DNA from: an uncultured Clostridia bacterium
GTDB lineage: Bacteria; Bacillota; Clostridia; Saccharofermentanales; Saccharofermentanaceae
Reading direction: 5' to 3'
Assembly: GCA_947303255.1 (NCBI GenBank)
Contig: CAMYXL010000006.1
Span: 1 to 64,000, forward strand
DNA: 64,000 nt
In this document: piece after piece, positions 61,458 to 64,000 of the stretch
How positions within the stretch are numbered: position 1 is the stretch's first letter
Layout: each line of letters opens with the position of its first letter
The notes under the pieces: generated by a model
Databases searched by the model: none
Seen by the model: only the letters and a program-made list of their open reading frames with translations
What the model was told of the DNA's origin: nothing
Made by a program: the position numbers and the translations under genes

Positions 61458-62912
61458 TTAACTCCTCATAAGTCTTTCAAGTCCGATGTTGATCCTTCTA
61501 AGTGATTCGTCTTTACCGAGAAGGATAAGTACCTCAGCGCATCCTCCAGGTGTAACTGCAACTCCTGCAGCAGCGATTCTTACAGGCCACATTACAAGTG
61601 CGTTCTTCATCTCGTGCTCAGTAGCATATCCGGTAAGAAGTTCGCTTATTGCTTCTCTTGTCCAGTCGCATTGCTGGAGCTTAGGAACGATGTCCGTAAG
61701 GATAGCCTTGGATGAATCAAGAGTTGATTTACTTTTCTTATGCTCGAAAAGGCTTAAGTCAAAGTCCTCAAACTTTGTAAGGAACTCGAGCTTTTCAGGA
61801 AGCTGAGTAAATCTTGTAATACGAGGCTTCAAGATCTCCTCGAGCATAGCGTAGTTTGCTTCACCGATACCAAGCTGATCAAAGAACGGCTTAGCATGAG
61901 AGATAAATTCATCAAAACTCATATTTTTGATGTGCTCGGCATTGACCCACTCAAGCTTATCGTAATCGAAAACACTAGGGGACTTGGAGATGCCCTTAGG
62001 ATCGAAGTTCTTGATAAGCTCTTCCATCGTAAAGATCTCCTGGTTGTCAGATGGAGCCCATCCCAAAAGTGCGATGTAGTTGATGATCGCCTCAGGAAGG
62101 AAACCGTCATTTACGAGATCCATAAAGCCTGTGCTTCCGTGTCTCTTGGAAAGCTTGGAGATTACTTCGTTGCCTTCCTCGTCTACGGATTTACCCATGA
62201 TGAGCGGAAGATGCATGTATGTCGGGATCTCCCATCCGAAAGCCTCGTACAGAGCATTGTACTTAGGTGTTGAAGAAAGATACTCAGATCCTCTAACAAC
62301 GTGTGTGATACCCATGAGATGATCATCGATAACGTTAGCGAAGTTGTAAGTAGGGAAGCCGTCAGCCTTCAAGAGAACCTGGTCATCCATATCCTCGTTA
62401 GGAATGGAGATCTCACCGTAAACCAGGTCAGTATATGTGGAAACGCCTGTAAGAGGCATCTTCTGTCTGATAACGTAAGGTGTGCCCGCATCGAGATTCT
62501 TCTGGATCTCTTCAGCTGAGAGGTCACGGCAGTGACGGTCATAACCTGACTCGCTCTGCTCACGAAGTGCCTCGAGACGCTCCTTTGAGCAGAAGCATCT
62601 GTATGCTTTGCCCTCGTTAACGAGCTGCTCGGCATATGGCTTATATAATCCGAGTCTCTCACTTTGTACGTAAGGACCGAAATCACCGCCGATGTCCGGA
62701 CCTTCGTCATGTGTAAGGCCTGCGAGCTTCAAAGTATCATATATAACTTGTGTTGCACCTTCGACATAACGTTCTTGGTCTGTATCCTCGATCCTGAGGA
62801 CGAAAGTACCGTCTTCATGTTTTGCCGTCAAGAACTCATAAAGAGCTGTTCTCAGATTGCCTACATGCATGAATCCTGTAGGACTTGGTGCAAATCTTGT
62901 TCTGATCTTCAT
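61458..62912 (-). CDS. gltX: Glutamyl-tRNA synthetase
   Basis: Charges tRNA-Glu. It has 484 residues from ATG 62912 (AGGTG six bases upstream); the track uses an upstream GTG. Motifs: RFAPSPTGFMHVGNLRTALYE (HIGH region), RIEDTDQER, and KLSKRHGS (KMSKS region) near residue 255, followed by the helical anticodon-binding domain. It heads the gltX-glnS pair. Confidence 0.96.
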   Translation of the reverse strand: MKIRTRFAPSPTGFMHVGNLRTALYEFLTAKHEDGTFVLRIEDTDQERYVEGATQVIYDTLKLAGLTHDEGPDIGGDFGPYVQSERLGLYKPYAEQLVNEGKAYRCFCSKERLEALREQSESGYDRHCRDLSAEEIQKNLDAGTPYVIRQKMPLTGVSTYTDLVYGEISIPNEDMDDQVLLKADGFPTYNFANVIDDHLMGITHVVRGSEYLSSTPKYNALYEAFGWEIPTYMHLPLIMGKSVDEEGNEVISKLSKRHGSTGFMDLVNDGFLPEAIINYIALLGWAPSDNQEIFTMEELIKNFDPKGISKSPSVFDYDKLEWVNAEHIKNMSFDEFISHAKPFFDQLGIGEANYAMLEEILKPRITRFTQLPEKLEFLTKFEDFDLSLFEHKKSKSTLDSSKAILTDIVPKLQQCDWTREAISELLTGYATEHEMKNALVMWPVRIAAAGVAVTPGGCAEVLILLGKDESLRRINIGLERLMRS

Positions 62913-62976
62913 ATGAATCACCTATATTATTAATAATAAAATACGAACTGTATTCTACCATAAAAAAATATTTTTA

Positions 62977-62986
62977 GTGGTATAAT
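62977..62986 (+). promoter_or_regulatory. Extended -10 at the start of the AroB-like gene
   Basis: GTGGTATAAT ends eight bases before the ATG at 62995, with no ribosome binding site between. Confidence 0.5.
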
Positions 62987-62994
62987 TCAAAAGT

Positions 62995-64000
62995 ATGGAT
63001 AAATTGGAAATCAACAGACCTGCAGATTACTACTGCGGCAACGGTATTGCTTTTGAAGTCGTTGCTCCTTTTATTGTGCGTAAATCAGGTGAGAATACCC
63101 CTAAGATCATTATATGTTCCGATAGGGAAGTAAGCGGATATTACTATAACCGCTTTGAGGAGCAGTTCTTAAAGCTCGGCATTAAGCCGGTTCTCGTTTC
63201 TGTAGATGCAAGAACCAAGAACAAGGGACTTGTTTCTGCCGATCAGCTTTTCAAGGCACTTGTTGATTTTGATTTCAGATCAGAAGATTGGCTTATCGCA
63301 TTAGGCGGTGGCGGTGTTATTGACATCTGCGGATTTGTAGCGGCTGTATTTAACGGCGGTATCAATCTTCTTGCCGTACCTACAACTCTTAACTCCATGA
63401 TAGAAAGCGTTCTTTCTTCCAAAGCCTACCTTAATTCTTCAGGCCACAAAAACGAGATCTCTGTTGAGATCACGCCTTCCGTTTCCATCTTGGATCCTTT
63501 GTTTCTTAATACTGTTCCGCCTAAGGTCAGATCCAACGGTTATGCTTCCGTTATAAGACTTGCGCTTCTTTATGATCTTGATCTTCTGACAGGTATCGAA
63601 GGCAAAAAGGATTTCAGAGTTTTCGTAAACGATCTTTATAAGGCCAGGGTAGCGATTGAGGATAAAGATCCGCTTTTATTGACCCTTGGAGATGAGCTTG
63701 CTCTAAGTATCGAAAACTATTTCAGATTTATGAATTATTCCGAAGGTGAAGCACTTGCACTCAGTCTGCTCGCATCTGTAAAAGAGTCCAAGCGTGAGCC
63801 TTTGAAAAAGATATATGCGGCTTTGGGACTTCCTGTTAAACTTGAAGGCTGTACCGAGAAGATGATCGTAAAGACTCTTAATGATCAGTTTGAGCATAAG
63901 GGTTCAGTAAAGATCAAGATGGTAGACCTTGACGGCGGGAAATGGAATGTTTTCGAGTATGATATCGAAGATGCGATGAAGGTCCTTCAGAGCCGACTTA
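62995..64000 (+). CDS. 3-dehydroquinate synthase-like protein, metal ligands missing (3' truncated)
   Basis: Open frame of 335 codons running off the window, absent from the track. The layout follows the dehydroquinate synthase/iron-alcohol dehydrogenase-like fold: an NAD region with ALGGGGVIDICGF near residue 103 and LAVPTTLNSMIES near 128 (AroB: VPTTLLAQVDSS). AroB zinc ligands are not kept: the GLAEVIK glutamate reads GYASVIR, the GHTxGH histidine region reads GDELALS, and HGEAVA reads SEGEALA. The GGKT lysine region reads SSKAY. It is probably not a working AroB; another activity or a regulatory role is possible. An extended -10 lies eight bases before the ATG and no ribosome binding site is seen. 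Confidence 0.75.
   Translation, partial: MDKLEINRPADYYCGNGIAFEVVAPFIVRKSGENTPKIIICSDREVSGYYYNRFEEQFLKLGIKPVLVSVDARTKNKGLVSADQLFKALVDFDFRSEDWLIALGGGGVIDICGFVAAVFNGGINLLAVPTTLNSMIESVLSSKAYLNSSGHKNEISVEITPSVSILDPLFLNTVPPKVRSNGYASVIRLALLYDLDLLTGIEGKKDFRVFVNDLYKARVAIEDKDPLLLTLGDELALSIENYFRFMNYSEGEALALSLLASVKESKREPLKKIYAALGLPVKLEGCTEKMIVKTLNDQFEHKGSVKIKMVDLDGGKWNVFEYDIEDAMKVLQSRL

Noticed and set aside
62913-62994. T-box leader ahead of gltX
   Set aside because: The gap is only about 80 bases and lacks the T-box sequence and terminator.

Overview
The window is about 64 kb of a low-to-mid GC bacterial chromosome. It is almost certainly from an anaerobic Clostridia-class Bacillota. The signs are a PolC-type replicase, ScpA/ScpB, an IspH-ribosomal protein S1 fusion, the non-mevalonate isoprenoid genes dxr, ispH and ispG, a PASTA-type Ser/Thr kinase with its PP2C phosphatase, a HutP-family protein, and canonical AGGAGG ribosome binding sites. 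A lipoprotein GH9 endoglucanase and several Thr/Pro-linker surface proteins suggest a fibre-degrading gut, rumen or similar lifestyle. The genus cannot be fixed from sequence reading alone. No CRISPR array, insertion sequence, prophage, tRNA or rRNA gene was seen.

Layout. 1-9.4 kb is a same-strand housekeeping run: ileS (5' end cut off by the window), M50 protease, scpA, scpB, RpiR-type regulator, HutP-like, cmk, and ispH fused to rpsA. 9.4-21.1 kb is a looser accessory region: a DUF4214-HELLH metalloprotease, an NlpC/P60 hydrolase, a MutS-like ATPase whose frame runs through its own terminator, an AraC regulator, an M20 dipeptidase, a MATE exporter, and a small ORF overlapping an ECF sigma factor fused to a membrane segment and a large outside domain. 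21.1-23.0 kb is rpsB-tsf, followed by the GH9 endoglucanase at 23.2-25.4 kb. 25.6-39.2 kb is pyrH-frr-uppS-cdsA-dxr-rseP-ispG-polC-priA. 39.3-48.2 kb is def-fmt-rsmB-rlmN-stp-prkC-rsgA-rpe-thiN, tightly overlapped. 48.3-51.7 kb holds an aminotransferase, a Bcp peroxiredoxin, an unknown membrane protein and an SDR. 51.8-53.1 kb is infC-rpmI-rplT with an attenuator leader. 53.3-55.8 kb has a large secreted beta-helix-like protein followed by a 40-residue peptide gene. 55.9-59.4 kb has an RNA methyltransferase and a TrkA-TrkA-TrkH potassium uptake set. A structured non-coding stretch follows, then gltX-glnS on the minus strand and a 3-dehydroquinate-synthase-like gene cut by the window end.

How the genes work together. 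Most operons serve translation (ileS, rpsA, rpsB, tsf, frr, def, fmt, infC, rpmI, rplT, glnS, gltX, rsmB, rlmN, rsgA), replication and segregation (polC, priA, scpAB), and envelope precursor supply (ispH, uppS, cdsA, dxr, ispG). The points most worth a second look are: a PolC whose built-in proofreading exonuclease has lost its acidic catalytic residues; an ECF sigma factor carrying its own membrane anchor and outside domain, preceded by a small overlapping ORF and an ECF-type promoter; a dehydroquinate-synthase-like protein lacking the metal ligands; a MutS-like gene without a stop codon before its terminator; a possible internal start that would release free S1 protein from the IspH-S1 fusion; and several genes whose -10 box lies only 6-8 bases before the ATG. 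All calls come from reading the sequence and from remembered family motifs; no database search was run.
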